In this document: positions 24,812-33,964 of the stretch, in pieces
How positions within the stretch are numbered: position 1 is the stretch's first letter
Layout: each line of letters opens with the position of its first letter
Origin: Clostridium saccharobutylicum DSM 13864
GTDB taxonomy: Bacteria; Bacillota; Clostridia; Clostridiales; Clostridiaceae
Direction: 5' to 3'
Assembly: GCF_000473995.1 (NCBI RefSeq)
Contig: NC_022571.1
Span: 3,131,416-3,195,415 of the forward strand
DNA length: 64,000 nucleotides
The notes under the pieces: generated by a model
What the model was told of the DNA's origin: nothing
Database searches by the model: none
What the model saw: only the letters and a program-made list of their open reading frames with translations
Made by a program: the position numbers and the translations under genes

Positions 24812-26032
24812 ATGATGACATTAGAAAAATTCGAGCAAGCTTATGAAACTGTCCAAAAAGTAATTTTAAAAACAAAGTTAGTTTATAGTGATTACTATTC
24901 CGACCTTACAGGAAACAAAGTTTATTTGAAACCTGAAAATATGCAAAAAACAGGAGCTTATAAAATTAGAGGGGCTTATTATAAAATCAGTACTCTTACT
25001 GACGAAGAAAGAGAAAAAGGACTTATAACCGCTTCTGCTGGTAACCATGCTCAAGGTGTTGCATATGCTGCAAAATCTTATGGTGCAAAAGCTGTAATAG
25101 TTATGCCAACAACTACTCCACTTATGAAAGTCAATAGAACTAAAGCATACGGGGCTGAAGTTATTCTCCATGGAGATGTTTATGATGAAGCATGTAATTA
25201 TGCACTAGAATTAGCAGCCGAAAAAGGTTATACATTTATTCATCCATTCGATGATCTTGATGTAGCTACCGGCCAAGGTTCCATTGCTATGGAAATCATA
25301 AAGGAACTTCCAACAGTTGATATTATTTTAGTTCCTATTGGTGGTGGTGGATTAGCTACCGGTGTTTCCACTCTTGCTAAATTATTAAATCCTAATATTA
25401 AAGTAATTGGTGTTGAACCGGCAGGTGCTAATTGCATGCAAGCTTCTCTTAAAGCTGGTGAAATTGTCACTTTACCAGGAGTTGATACTATAGCTGATGG
25501 TACTGCAGTTAAAACACCTGGATCTAAAATTTTCCCATATATTCAAGAAAATCTTGATGATATAATTACAATTGAAGATCATGAATTAATAGGAGCCTTT
25601 TTAGATATGTTAGAAAATCATAAAATGCTTGCTGAAAATTCTGGTTTATTGACTGTTGCAGCGCTTAAACATCTTAATGTTAGAGATAAAAAAATTGTAC
25701 CTATTATAAGTGGTGGTAACATGGATGTTATAACATTTGCATCTTTAGTTCAACATGGCTTAATTGAGAGAGAAAGGATTTGTACACTCTCTGTATTACT
25801 TCCAGATAAACCAGGAGAATTAACAAACGTTTCTAGAGTAATTGCAGAAGCTCAAGGTAATATAATCAAGCTTGATCACAACCAATTTGTTAGTATCAAT
25901 CGTAAGAGTGCTGTGGAACTTGATATTACTATGGAGACTTTCGGACACGATCATAAAAAAGCTATTATAAAAGCGTTAAAGGATAATGGATATAATCCAA
26001 CTGTACTTCAACCTAAAATGATTTATCAATAA
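24812..26032 (+). CDS. ilvA: Threonine ammonia-lyase (threonine dehydratase), 406 aa
   Basis: PLP enzyme that deaminates L-threonine (and serine) to 2-oxobutyrate, the first step toward isoleucine or propionate. K51 in KTGAYKIRGA is the PLP lysine; SAGNHAQGVA and the phosphate loop VPIGGGGLATG follow. A C-terminal ACT-like domain (from ICTLSVLLPDKPGELTNVSR) marks the class of about 400 residues, known as IlvA or TdcB in different genomes. Biosynthetic versus catabolic cannot be fixed from sequence. GGGG precedes the start; a terminator follows. Confidence 0.9.
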   Translation: MMTLEKFEQAYETVQKVILKTKLVYSDYYSDLTGNKVYLKPENMQKTGAYKIRGAYYKISTLTDEEREKGLITASAGNHAQGVAYAAKSYGAKAVIVMPTTTPLMKVNRTKAYGAEVILHGDVYDEACNYALELAAEKGYTFIHPFDDLDVATGQGSIAMEIIKELPTVDIILVPIGGGGLATGVSTLAKLLNPNIKVIGVEPAGANCMQASLKAGEIVTLPGVDTIADGTAVKTPGSKIFPYIQENLDDIITIEDHELIGAFLDMLENHKMLAENSGLLTVAALKHLNVRDKKIVPIISGGNMDVITFASLVQHGLIERERICTLSVLLPDKPGELTNVSRVIAEAQGNIIKLDHNQFVSINRKSAVELDITMETFGHDHKKAIIKALKDNGYNPTVLQPKMIYQ

Positions 26033-26048
26033 AATTAAATAAAATACA

Positions 26049-26090
26049 AATAACAGAAACCTTTTAATTAGATTTCTGTTATCTGTATTT
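26049..26090 (+). terminator. Terminator of threonine dehydratase
   Basis: ATAACAGAAA and TTTCTGTTAT form a 10-bp stem with A/T-rich flanks, 17 bases after the stop codon. Confidence 0.8.
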
Positions 26091-26094
26091 CATT

Positions 26095-26260
26095 TTAGGC
26101 ACATGAAAGAAAATAACAAGTCCAAAATGTCATGATTATTTTTCATCAGGCAAGGAAGCGAATTCCTCTCATAGCGGGCTATTAGGGGAATCTGCTAACG
26201 CAGCATGATGAAAAATTGGCTTAGCAGATGGACTTGTTATTTTTTTGATTGTGCCTTAAT
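26095..26260. repeat. Family-1 palindromic repeat, near-perfect copy (about 166 bp)
   Basis: Left TTAGGCACATGAAAGAAAAT then AACAAGTCCA; right TGGACTTGTTATTTTTTTGA then TTGTGCCTTAA. Inside are TTTTTCATCAGGCAAGGA (partner GATGAAAAATTG) and CTCATAGCGGGCTATTAG, shared with the 22.4 kb copy. Both tips are intact, so this copy is useful for defining the element ends. Confidence 0.85.
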
Positions 26261-26298
26261 AATTATAAAAATATATTCAATTTAACATCATATTTATG

Positions 26299-28362
26299 CT
26301 ATTCTATTATAAATCTAGATATAACATTTTCTAAATTTTCAACTACATTCTTAAGTTCCTCAGATGCATTATTTACATTTTCCACCGAACTTAATTGTTC
26401 GTGTACTGTAGCTGATACCTCTTCTGTTGATGCTGCTGATTCTTCACACACTGCAATTATTCCCTGCATTGAGGCAACTACTGCTTCCTTACTAGCTGCA
26501 GCATCTTCAATATTTTCAATTAAATTAGCCACTTGATCCGTCATTGTTCCAAAAGAAGTTTTTATATCATTAAATGCTCTTTTAGAATTATTCATCGAAT
26601 CATTAACTTCAATGATTGTAGAATTTGATTTATCCATATTATTTTTTGTATTTTCAATTTTAACTCTAATTTCATTAATTATAGATTCAATTTTCTTAGT
26701 TGCATCTGCTGTTTGTTCTGAAAGTTTTCTTATTTCTTCTGCTACAACTCCAAATCCTCTACCTGCTTCACCAGCTCTAGCTGCTTCAATGGCGGCATTT
26801 AACGCTAAAAGATTAGTCTGTTCTGAAATACTATCAATTACAGATATAATTTCTCCAATCACTGTAGATTTTTCAGCTAACTCATTAACATCTTCAGTTG
26901 TTTTATTTCCTATTTCAGTCGTAGCTTGAATTTTAATCATCAAATTATTAATAGAATTTATTCCCTTATCATTTTCTTCTCTTGCTTCTGTAAATTTATC
27001 TTTAAATTCCTTTGCTATTGCAGTCATATTTTCCACTTTTTCTGTTAAATGTGCTAATTTCTCAGACCCAATTTGCGCTTCTCCTGCTTGTTCTTCGGCT
27101 CCTTTTGCTAACTCTAATACTGCTTGATTAATTGAAGTTATAGATTCCCTCAATTCTTCAGTTATTGAATTTAGATTGTTTGAATGATTAAATGTTGCTT
27201 GTGAAGAGCCCTTAATTTCTATTAATGCTTCTTTTACAATATTACGTAAATTTAAAACTGATTGTCCTATTATTCCTGTTTCATCTTTAAAACAATCTAT
27301 CCTTTTTTCTTGATCTTCTGATGAAAAATCAAGTTTAGCAATTTTATTAACAAGCTTTGTAATAAATATAATTGGATTGCTTATTCTTTTTCCTATAATT
27401 AATGCTGCTATTGAGACAATGGCACAAACAATTAATGTAATTATCACAGAATATAATATTGTTTGATTTATTTCTTTAAATATATCACTTTCTTCTGCTG
27501 TAATCACCATTACATTACCATTCTCTAATTTTGAATAACCCAATATTGATTTTTTGCCATTAAACGTATAATTTTGAATTCCACTTTCATTTGATGAAAA
27601 ATCTATAGTTTTTCCAACTAAATCTTTGACATTAGTCGTTTTATTATTATCTTTGTTTATTAAATAATCCCCACTATTATTAAGTAAAAATGCATATCCA
27701 TTTCCATATACTTGTACCTTATTTATCATATCTTTATAATCATCAAAAAATAAGTCTACAGCTACAACACCTATGAGTACATCATTTAAATATATTGGTT
27801 TCGTGTAGGACATTCTCATACTTGTAGAACTTTTATCTGTGTGAGGGTCACTCCAAACAGCCTGTTTATTCTTTATTGGATTATAGTACCAACTCATATC
27901 ATGATTACTTTCATAAAATTCTTCTTTTTTAAACTTATCAATTTGAGTTACTTTTTTAGTTTCTAAACTCCTTTCAAATATTACTTGATGTGCATTTGTT
28001 GTTAGTTCAGGATTTATGATCACCGCTACTCCAAGTAAGTTTGTTTTATCAAGTATTGTTTTTTGCATAATTGGAGTCAGAAATTTTGTATAGTTAGTTA
28101 TGTAGTTATCATCACCAGAAACCTGATTTAATTCTATAGTACTTGAAATAAGATTGGATATATTGTCTACTGTATCTTTTGTACTAATGAGTCCTTCATT
28201 TACAGTTTGAGCATTATTCTTAGAAAGTTGTAGTAAGTTGTTTTCAGCTTCCTTTCTCATAGCATTTTTACTCATTATATTTGTTACACCAGTAATTATT
28301 ATAGATGTTGCCAAACAGAAACATACAATCGATAATATTATTTTTGTTGAGATTTTTTTCAT
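26299..28362 (-). CDS. Methyl-accepting chemotaxis protein with Cache sensor (687 aa)
   Basis: Transmembrane chemoreceptor. TM1 is at about 8-30 ([20 protein letters not shown]), followed by an extracellular dCache-type domain (features such as [18 protein letters not shown] and [15 protein letters not shown]) and TM2 at about 305-330. A HAMP region ([20 protein letters not shown]) and the cytoplasmic signalling domain come next, with the conserved hairpin tip [20 protein letters not shown] followed by [20 protein letters not shown]. The ligand is probably a small molecule such as an amino acid or organic acid. Complete and intact, unlike the receptor at 46.3 kb. Confidence 0.93.
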   Translation of the reverse strand: MKKISTKIILSIVCFCLATSIIITGVTNIMSKNAMRKEAENNLLQLSKNNAQTVNEGLISTKDTVDNISNLISSTIELNQVSGDDNYITNYTKFLTPIMQKTILDKTNLLGVAVIINPELTTNAHQVIFERSLETKKVTQIDKFKKEEFYESNHDMSWYYNPIKNKQAVWSDPHTDKSSTSMRMSYTKPIYLNDVLIGVVAVDLFFDDYKDMINKVQVYGNGYAFLLNNSGDYLINKDNNKTTNVKDLVGKTIDFSSNESGIQNYTFNGKKSILGYSKLENGNVMVITAEESDIFKEINQTILYSVIITLIVCAIVSIAALIIGKRISNPIIFITKLVNKIAKLDFSSEDQEKRIDCFKDETGIIGQSVLNLRNIVKEALIEIKGSSQATFNHSNNLNSITEELRESITSINQAVLELAKGAEEQAGEAQIGSEKLAHLTEKVENMTAIAKEFKDKFTEAREENDKGINSINNLMIKIQATTEIGNKTTEDVNELAEKSTVIGEIISVIDSISEQTNLLALNAAIEAARAGEAGRGFGVVAEEIRKLSEQTADATKKIESIINEIRVKIENTKNNMDKSNSTIIEVNDSMNNSKRAFNDIKTSFGTMTDQVANLIENIEDAAASKEAVVASMQGIIAVCEESAASTEEVSATVHEQLSSVENVNNASEELKNVVENLENVISRFIIE

Positions 28363-28492
28363 TTTCCTTATGCTCCTTTTAAGTTGATTATTTAAGCTTC
28401 ATATATTATTACATTTATTTACCACACTATTATCGGTTTATTTTGGAAATTCTTTATACTTTTTTTTAATTAGATTTATCCAATTCTGTTTT

Positions 28493-28662
28493 TTATACAT
28501 AAACAACTTAAGATTTAGATTTACTATATAACTTTACCTAAAGAAGCTGCATTATTTTTCTCCGTTGCTATATAATTGCAACATTCTGAAAAAGAATACA
28601 GCTTCTTTGTAGTGTGAATACATTTCAAATTTGATTTCTAGTGGATAGTTTGTTTGTATAAG
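28493..28662. repeat. Family-2 palindromic repeat (about 170 bp)
   Basis: Left end ATACATAAACAACTTAAGAT; right end AGTGGATAGTTTGTTTGTAT. Inner arms AAAGAAGCTGCATTATTTTT and AAAAAGAATACAGCTTCTTT pair as the core stem. It is the shortest complete-looking member of family 2. Confidence 0.65.
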
Positions 28663-28706
28663 TAAAAATCATAATTTAAAATTTATAAAAAGAACAAACT
28701 CTTACT

Positions 28707-28883
28707 TTAACTATTTTTTTCTTTTTGTCTTTCAATTCTTAAGCAAAATCCTTCTGAATCAACTCTAAATTCCTTATGAATAACAATTCCTTTTCTTGGC
28801 ATACATAAAACCCCTATAAAAATTATTAATCCCAATATTGACACTATTATAGCTTCCATAAATGATAAAAGTATAATATTCAT
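28707..28883 (-). CDS. Small single-pass membrane protein, 58 aa
   Basis: A short frame beginning MNIILLSFMEAIIVSILGLI with one hydrophobic helix (about 10-27), then a basic and charged tail (MPRKGIVIHKEF, RIERQKEKNS). GAGGGGGATTAATT precedes the ATG, a good site. No family is recognised. It lies between a family-2 repeat and a family-1 repeat and appears to be a separate small gene. Confidence 0.6.
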   Translation of the reverse strand: MNIILLSFMEAIIVSILGLIIFIGVLCMPRKGIVIHKEFRVDSEGFCLRIERQKEKNS

Positions 28884-28912
28884 AATTAATCCCCCTCTTA
28901 TACTTACTTTTA

Positions 28913-28974
28913 TTAAGATACATGAAAAAAAATAACAAGTCCAAATGCCATGGTTATTTTTTTCATATACCTAA
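28913..28974. repeat. Family-1 repeat, minimal copy (about 62 bp)
   Basis: TTAAGATACATGAAAAAAAA then TAACAAGTCCAAATGCCATG, and the right arm GGTTATTTTTTTCATATACC then TAA. It looks like an internally deleted copy. Its right tip supplies the TAG stop of the HAD phosphatase gene. Confidence 0.7.
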
Positions 28975-29627
28975 ATTGTTTCTAGATACTCTTTAACTTC
29001 AAATAAATCATTACATATTTCAAACGCTAATTCTCTTATTTCATCATCAGGTAATTTCATATCTGGAACATTTATACTTATCATTCCAGCTGCTTTTGCA
29101 GCTCTAATTCCAGCTGTTGAATCCTCAATTACCATGCAATTTTCTGGATTCATATTTAATCCTTTGGCTGCTTTTAGAAAAATTTCTGGATCCGGTTTAG
29201 AATTTTCAACTTGATCGCCACAAATTATATAATCAACCTTGTCCTTTATTTTTATTTCTTCTAATAATTTATGTGCTCTCTCTTGCCTTGTTGAAGTAGC
29301 TACAGCTATTTTATAGTTTGCATCCTTTAAGTAATCGATTAATTCATGTACTCCTGACTTAATTATTACACCATCTCTGTCTATAGTACTTATGGCCAAT
29401 TCAACTTTTTTCTTATATATTTCATCAAAAGGAAAATCAATTCCATATTGTTCTAACATTATCTCCTTTATAGATTTAGAATTTCTTCCTATCAATTTCA
29501 GATAAAACTCTTCATTCATTTCATATTTATAATCTTTAAAAGCTTCTTTAAAAGATTGAAATGATATTCTTTCTGTATCAATTAATACTCCATCCATATC
29601 AAAGATTATTGCCTTTATTTTTTTCAT
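28971..29627 (-). CDS. HAD-superfamily sugar-phosphate phosphatase/mutase (218 aa)
   Basis: Haloacid dehalogenase hydrolase of the beta-phosphoglucomutase/YniC subgroup. Motif I FDMDGVLIDTE (nucleophile D and acid D+2), motif II VATSTRQ, motif III lysine in GDQVENSKPDPEIFLKAAKG and motif IV VIEDSTAGIRAAKAAGM are all present, with a helical cap (LKLIGRNSKSIKEIM). It acts on a phosphosugar or similar compound in the cytoplasm. Phosphatase versus mutase cannot be told from these motifs. GGAGTTGATAGCAT precedes the start; the stop codon is within a repeat tip. Confidence 0.85.
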   Translation of the reverse strand: MKKIKAIIFDMDGVLIDTERISFQSFKEAFKDYKYEMNEEFYLKLIGRNSKSIKEIMLEQYGIDFPFDEIYKKKVELAISTIDRDGVIIKSGVHELIDYLKDANYKIAVATSTRQERAHKLLEEIKIKDKVDYIICGDQVENSKPDPEIFLKAAKGLNMNPENCMVIEDSTAGIRAAKAAGMISINVPDMKLPDDEIRELAFEICNDLFEVKEYLETI

Positions 29628-29730
29628 ATGCTATCAACTCCTAATCACTACTCTCAGTATATAGTAACACTTAATCGAATTTTTTCCAACACTAGCTACC
29701 CCTAATATTATATTAATTTTTAAATAAAAA

Positions 29731-29758
29731 GAATGCACTAAATATATGTGCATCCTTT
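29731..29758 (-). terminator. Terminator of uridine kinase
   Basis: Minus-strand GGATGCAC, a 9-base loop, GTGCATTC and TTTTTATT. Confidence 0.8.
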
Positions 29759-29803
29759 TTCATACCTATATTTATATTACTAAAAATACGTATAATTATG
29801 TAC

Positions 29804-30427
29804 TTAATTAACTTCATTTATAAAGTTTCGTATCTTCTCTAAGAGCATACTCAAAGCAACAGTATTAGCTCCACCCTCTGGAATTATTATGTCTGCTCTT
29901 CTTTTACTTGGATCTACAAATTCTTCATGCATAGGTTTTACTGTACTAAGATATTGATTTACAACTGAATCAAGATCCCTTCCTCTTTCTTGAACATCTC
30001 TTAACAATCTTCTTATTATTCTAACATCACCATCAGTATCTACAAATACTTTAATATCCATTAGATCACAAAGTTCCTTATTTTCAAAAATCAATATTCC
30101 TTCAACTATTATTACTTTTGTTGGTTTTACTTCAACTGTTTCATATAATCTTGTATGTTCAACAAATGAATATACTGGATGATATATTGTATTTCCTTCT
30201 TTTAAACTCTTAAGCTGCTCTATTAGAAGATCTGTATCAAAAGAATCAGGATGATCATAATTAAGTTTTTTACGTTCTTCCATCGGAATTCCTTCATTTG
30301 ATTTATAATAATAATCATGACAAAGAATACTCACCTTATCTTCAAAAACTTCTTTTATGCTTTGCGCTAAGGTAGTTTTTCCAGATCCACTACCTCCAGC
30401 TATACCTATTATCATTACATCTTGCAT
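29804..30427 (-). CDS. udk: Uridine/cytidine kinase
   Basis: Phosphorylates uridine and cytidine to UMP and CMP in pyrimidine salvage. P-loop GIAGGSGSGKTTL near the N-terminus, then HDYYYKSNEGIP, NYDHPDSFDTDLL, PVYSFVEHTR and VEGILIFE, all typical of bacterial Udk. RLLRDVQERGRD is the lid motif. The start is set at 30427 because GGAGGAAAAT precedes it. The in-frame ATG at 30439 overlaps that site. Length 207 residues, usual for the family. Confidence 0.93.
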   Translation of the reverse strand: MQDVMIIGIAGGSGSGKTTLAQSIKEVFEDKVSILCHDYYYKSNEGIPMEERKKLNYDHPDSFDTDLLIEQLKSLKEGNTIYHPVYSFVEHTRLYETVEVKPTKVIIVEGILIFENKELCDLMDIKVFVDTDGDVRIIRRLLRDVQERGRDLDSVVNQYLSTVKPMHEEFVDPSKRRADIIIPEGGANTVALSMLLEKIRNFINEVN

Positions 30428-30784
30428 ATTTTCCTCCATAATAAATTAATATGTCTTAATTAATTTATAATACCTATTAATAAGACTTAATCTCTGTCCC
30501 TATTGACATTTAACTATTAAATTTTATTATAAATGAAAGAAAAAAACAACTCCTATTAACAATTGGTATATGAAAATACTATAATTTAATATAGATAAGT
30601 AACTTATCCTTTAGAATTATGATGTAACTTACAGAAAGTAAAATCACAATCTTAAATTTAATAAATGTGTAAATATTTATACTAATAAGTCTATTTTATA
30701 GACTTAATTATGAAAAAATATTCACTTAATATATTGATTTATAACGACTTGATGACTATCCAATTCTATTTAATCATATTTTTC

Positions 30785-31146
30785 TATATAGATAAATAAA
30801 CTACAAACTAAATTTAAGCTTTGAAATATATTATATACTAGAAAGAAGCTATATTCTTTTTTGGGGTGTTGCATTTATAACTTAATTGTAGGCATTTCTT
30901 CAGTAGAAGTTGTTCTATTCTTGCTTGTAATCAACTTATTTGAGACTCATACATAAATGAGCACAACTTCTGGCTGATAAGTGAATGTCCAAATCTTGTA
31001 TTTGGCTTCTCGAACTTACTCAGTGAACGTATATAAGTCGAGTTTCATTTTACACAACTAAGTTATATAGCAACTGAGAAAAAGAATACAACTTCTTTCT
31101 ATAAGTTACTACACAAGTCCAAATCTAAAGTTGTTTATATATAAGA
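30785..31146. repeat. Family-2 palindromic element (about 360 bp)
   Basis: Left TAGATAAATAAACTACAAAC with AGAAAGAAGCTATATTCTTT; right AAAGAATACAACTTCTTTCT with AAAGTTGTTTATATATA. The arms pair as inverted copies. The middle holds a CTTCTCGAACTTACTCAGTGA stretch that resembles the inner part of family 1. A further partial family-2 end, ATAGATAAGTAACTTATCCT, lies at about 30594. Together they fill most of the 30440-31149 gap; no gene is seen there. Confidence 0.65.
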
Positions 31147-31149
31147 GTT

Positions 31150-31974
31150 TTACAAAACATTTTTTTGTAAAGCTGAATTTTTCTTATATAAATACACAGT
31201 TAATTTATTATTATCTTTATCTCTGCTTTTAAGCATAACTGCATTTGTATCATCGTCATCCTTGTCTCCAAAAAATTCTATTGCTCTATTAATCTTTTTT
31301 ATTTCTCCATTTTCATTTTTACATAACATTGATATTTTATTATTAAAACCTCTATGATGATCATTTAATTTCACATTAGTATATTGTTTTGACTTAGGTT
31401 CATCATTAAAATTATTTTCAGCATTTATATCAGAACATATCTCGTTTTCAGAGATAGTACTAACTTTTGTATCCTCTTTTTCATCTCTAACATTTATATT
31501 TTTTAAAACATATTCAATTTTAGTTACAAAAGCTTCATATTCCTCTACCATTTTAACTAATTCCTTAAATTCAATTACATCTTCTCCATATCTATTTTTA
31601 AATTCTTCTATCATATTTTCTACTTTTCCTTTATCATATATCCCTTTAAATGATAAGTCTTTTGCCAATCTTCTCACTATAACATCTATACTTTTATATT
31701 TTACAAATTGGAACATCTTTACGGTGAAAAACATCGATAATAAACAACAAGGTAGTGCAATTAGAGTAAATTTATTTAACAAAATACCAATAAATATTAG
31801 TAATAGAAAATTTGTATTCGCATCTTTATACTTCTCAATACCTTCTGATAACATAGGACTATAGGATAGAATTTTTTCTATCATAAGATCCTTGTTTTTT
31901 TTATCTATAGCTTTATCGTTTTTTTTATCTTTAATTTTTAGTTTTTTAAAACTTCTTTCTGTCTCTCTATTCAC
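31150..31974 (-). CDS. Hypothetical membrane protein, 274 aa
   Basis: Function not recognised. A basic N-terminus (SFKKLKIKDKKNDKAIDKKN) precedes two hydrophobic helices at about 53-90 (FLLLIFIGILLNKFTLIALP then CCLLSMFFTVKMF). A long charged cytoplasmic part follows, with a coiled region (ENMIEEFKNRYGEDVIEFKE) and a C-terminal low-complexity and polar segment. The stop codon is 4 bases from a family-2 repeat. No operon partner. Confidence 0.65.
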   Translation of the reverse strand: MNRETERSFKKLKIKDKKNDKAIDKKNKDLMIEKILSYSPMLSEGIEKYKDANTNFLLLIFIGILLNKFTLIALPCCLLSMFFTVKMFQFVKYKSIDVIVRRLAKDLSFKGIYDKGKVENMIEEFKNRYGEDVIEFKELVKMVEEYEAFVTKIEYVLKNINVRDEKEDTKVSTISENEICSDINAENNFNDEPKSKQYTNVKLNDHHRGFNNKISMLCKNENGEIKKINRAIEFFGDKDDDDTNAVMLKSRDKDNNKLTVYLYKKNSALQKNVL

Positions 31975-32182
31975 GCTCCCAACCTCCTCTTTTTGTAATT
32001 GTTTCCTTAATTTTACATCCTATGTGTTTTGCAATCAAGTTTTTATATCTTTTATATATCTATCTATTTTTTCAAATTATGTTAAACTTCAATATGTTAT
32101 GATTTATTTTGTTATCATATATTAACATAATATGTCTTTTATGCACTTTAAATTTTTTTATGAATTTGTTTAATTAAACCTA

Positions 32183-32211
32183 TTGACATAATTATATATA
32201 TATGTTATTAT
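32183..32211 (+). promoter_or_regulatory. Promoter of the CarD-like gene
   Basis: TTGACA (32183-32188), 17 bases, TATTAT (32206-32211); a TATAAT overlaps at 32209 with a longer spacer. It is 68 bases before the start codon. Confidence 0.6.
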
Positions 32212-32278
32212 AATAAATTTTACTTTTATTTAAATTTATGTTATACTATATAAGTAAATCATTTAGGAGGTGTGTTTT

Positions 32279-32758
32279 TTGTTTTCAATCGGTGATAAAG
32301 TCGTTTATCCAATGCAAGGTATAGGTATAGTTGAAAAAATAGAAGACAAAGTTTTTTCTGGAAAGAATAAGGAATACATAATAATTAAAATATTTTCTAA
32401 CAATCTTGAAATAATGATTCCAAGCGATAAAATTTCTAATTCCAATTTGCGTATGATTAGTGATAATTCTACATTAGATGATATACTTTCTAGTCTTAAT
32501 AATATGAATAACAACTCTGAAAGTCTATCTTCTAAAGAGAGATATCAATATAATGCAAATAAATTCAAATCTGGTTCTCTAAAAGATAGCGCTGAAGTCG
32601 TTTATGATTTAATGCTTATGAATAAAGAAAAAGCTTTAAACACAAGTGAAAAACAACTATATAATATTGCACATAAATTTTTAGTTGATGAGGTTTCTCT
32701 TATTAAAGATATAACTGAAAGTGAAGCTACAAACTTCTTGCATTTAGACCTTAATTAA
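32279..32758 (+). CDS. CarD-like transcriptional regulator (159 aa)
   Basis: Binds RNA polymerase beta subunit through an N-terminal Tudor-like domain (FSIGDKVVYPMQGIGIVEKI, then YIIIKIFSNNLEIMIPSDKI) and supports promoter opening. The C-terminal half is helical (WLD-like: SSKERYQYNANKFKSGSLKD, DEVSLIKDITESEATNFL). The most likely start is TTG at 32279, 8 bases after AGGAGG. A GTG at 32270 in frame overlaps that site and is rejected. Starting at TTG gives the usual family opening MFSIGDKVVYP. It has its own promoter and a strong terminator. Confidence 0.87.
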   Translation: MFSIGDKVVYPMQGIGIVEKIEDKVFSGKNKEYIIIKIFSNNLEIMIPSDKISNSNLRMISDNSTLDDILSSLNNMNNNSESLSSKERYQYNANKFKSGSLKDSAEVVYDLMLMNKEKALNTSEKQLYNIAHKFLVDEVSLIKDITESEATNFLHLDLN

Positions 32759-32829
32759 GATATTTTTGCTGTACATATTTTGCATTTATATGTATTCAAT
32801 TCTATAAAACCACAAAATTGTACACGAAA

Positions 32830-32890
32830 ATTAAACCTATTAAATAATAACAACATAGTTGTTTTTATTTAATAGGTTTAATTTTTTATT
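32830..32890 (+). terminator. Terminator of the CarD-like gene
   Basis: TTAAACCTATTAAATAA and TTATTTAATAGGTTTAA (with small offsets) form a long stem followed by TTTTTT. Confidence 0.85.
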
Positions 32891-32984
32891 TAATTACGAA
32901 TTTTTATACTATAAAGAACATAAATTAACCAATTACCACAATTACCAGCATAGCAGATGATTTTTGTTAAATTCTAAAGCATAT

Positions 32985-33016
32985 AAAAAAGCTATAAGAG
33001 TAAACTCTTATAGCTT
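32985..33016 (-). terminator. Terminator of the zinc-ribbon gene
   Basis: Minus-strand AAGCTATAAGAG, TTTA loop, CTCTTATAGCTT, then TTTT. Perfect 12-bp stem. Confidence 0.85.
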
Positions 33017-33032
33017 AAATCACAAACAGATA

Positions 33033-33188
33033 CTATCTTCTGTTGTTTTGTTGCTTTCTAGCTCTTCTACAATCAGGACATCTTACTGGTTCATTTTCAA
33101 ATCCTTTTTCTTTGTAGAATTCTTGTTCTCCAACTGTGAATATAAATTCTTTTCCACAATCTTTACATACGATAGTCTTATCTTCCAT
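33033..33188 (-). CDS. Small zinc-ribbon protein, 51 aa
   Basis: A short protein with two CxxC pairs: VCKDCGKEF and RCPDCRRARK, so a four-cysteine zinc ribbon is expected. The basic tail (RRARKQQNNRR) suggests nucleic-acid or ribosome contact. It matches the small zinc-ribbon domain protein common in clostridia; its function is unknown to me. GGAGGAATTAGTA precedes the start and a terminator follows. Confidence 0.85.
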   Translation of the reverse strand: MEDKTIVCKDCGKEFIFTVGEQEFYKEKGFENEPVRCPDCRRARKQQNNRR

Positions 33189-33406
33189 TACTAATTCCTC
33201 CAAATTCAAAGACTTAGTTAACTAATTTTCTCATAAGGAGAAATTTTAATATAATTAAATCTTTTATCTATTTTTATTCCTTTCGGAACTCCTTAAGTAT
33301 AACACGTATTCATATTAATTACAACTACTTCTTTAAATTTAATTTTGTTATTTTCTCTAACATGTAAATATTATCATTTAATACTTTTACATATAGATAT
33401 AAATCA

Positions 33407-33541
33407 TTATTTACTTTCACTACTTTCTTGCTTATCTTGTTGTTTTTGTATTCTTACTAAAGCTGTATTAACAAAGGAATTTACTATAATATATGTGCTT
33501 GATTCAACTTTAATAAAACTCATTTGAACATTATCGCCCAT
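33407..33541 (-). pseudogene. Possible remnant of a small gene
   Basis: An open stretch ending in LVRIQKQQDKQESSESK with an internal ATG at 33541 (MGDNVQMSFIKVESSTYIIV). The reading continues upstream to about 33586 without a start codon and then meets a stop; there is no good ribosome binding site. It may be a 5'-truncated gene or chance. The rest of 33190-33650 shows nothing else. Confidence 0.3.
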
Positions 33542-33647
33542 TTGTGTAAAAGCTACATCTCTAGACTTTTCTGTTGAATATGAAACAATTTATACTAAAA
33601 ATTTAACTTATTAAACGAAAATTAATACAAAAATCATATCTTCAAAA

Positions 33648-33687
33648 TAAAAAATCCTCTGTATTTAAGCTGTTAAAATACAGAGGT
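33648..33687 (-). terminator. Terminator-like hairpin
   Basis: Minus-strand CCTCTGTATTTT, loop, AAATACAGAGG, then ATTTTTTATTTT. It lies between glpT and the small remnant and could end a readthrough transcript from glpT. Confidence 0.65.
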
Positions 33688-33708
33688 TCATATATTATTA
33701 AAAGGTTG

Positions 33709-33802
33709 TATTTCTAAATAATACAACGTTAAAAATGTGGAAGTTGTATTATACAATGTAAATCATAAGCAATGGCAAAGCAATGATTACATTTTAGAAA
33801 TA
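33709..33802. other. Three-way-junction structured element
   Basis: Three stems fit together without overlap: outer TATTTCTAA (33709-33717) with TTAGAAATA (33794-33802); inner TAATACAAC (33719-33727) with GTTGTATTA (33743-33751); inner AATGTAAATCAT (33755-33766) with ATGATTACATT (33783-33793), one bulge. It is followed by CCCTTTTGGG. The strand is unknown. It could be a small RNA or the remnant of a palindromic mobile element; I do not recognise it. Confidence 0.5.
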
Positions 33803-33844
33803 ATCCCTTTTGGGGGCTTGTTTAAATTTATAGCTTTTAAAACG

Positions 33845-33900
33845 AAAAAGAGATAACGAGGTCTTGGCTTAAACTTTCGAGACCTCATTATCTCTTTCTT
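33845..33900 (-). terminator. Terminator of glpT
   Basis: AAAGAGATAACGAGGTCT and AGACCTCATTATCTCTTT form an 18-bp stem with one G-T pair, with A/T runs on both sides, about 65 bases after the glpT stop codon. Confidence 0.85.
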
Positions 33901-33964
33901 ATTTATTATGTTATCATAATATCACATATTGTCAGTTTTTTCAATATTTTTTTGAATATTTTTC

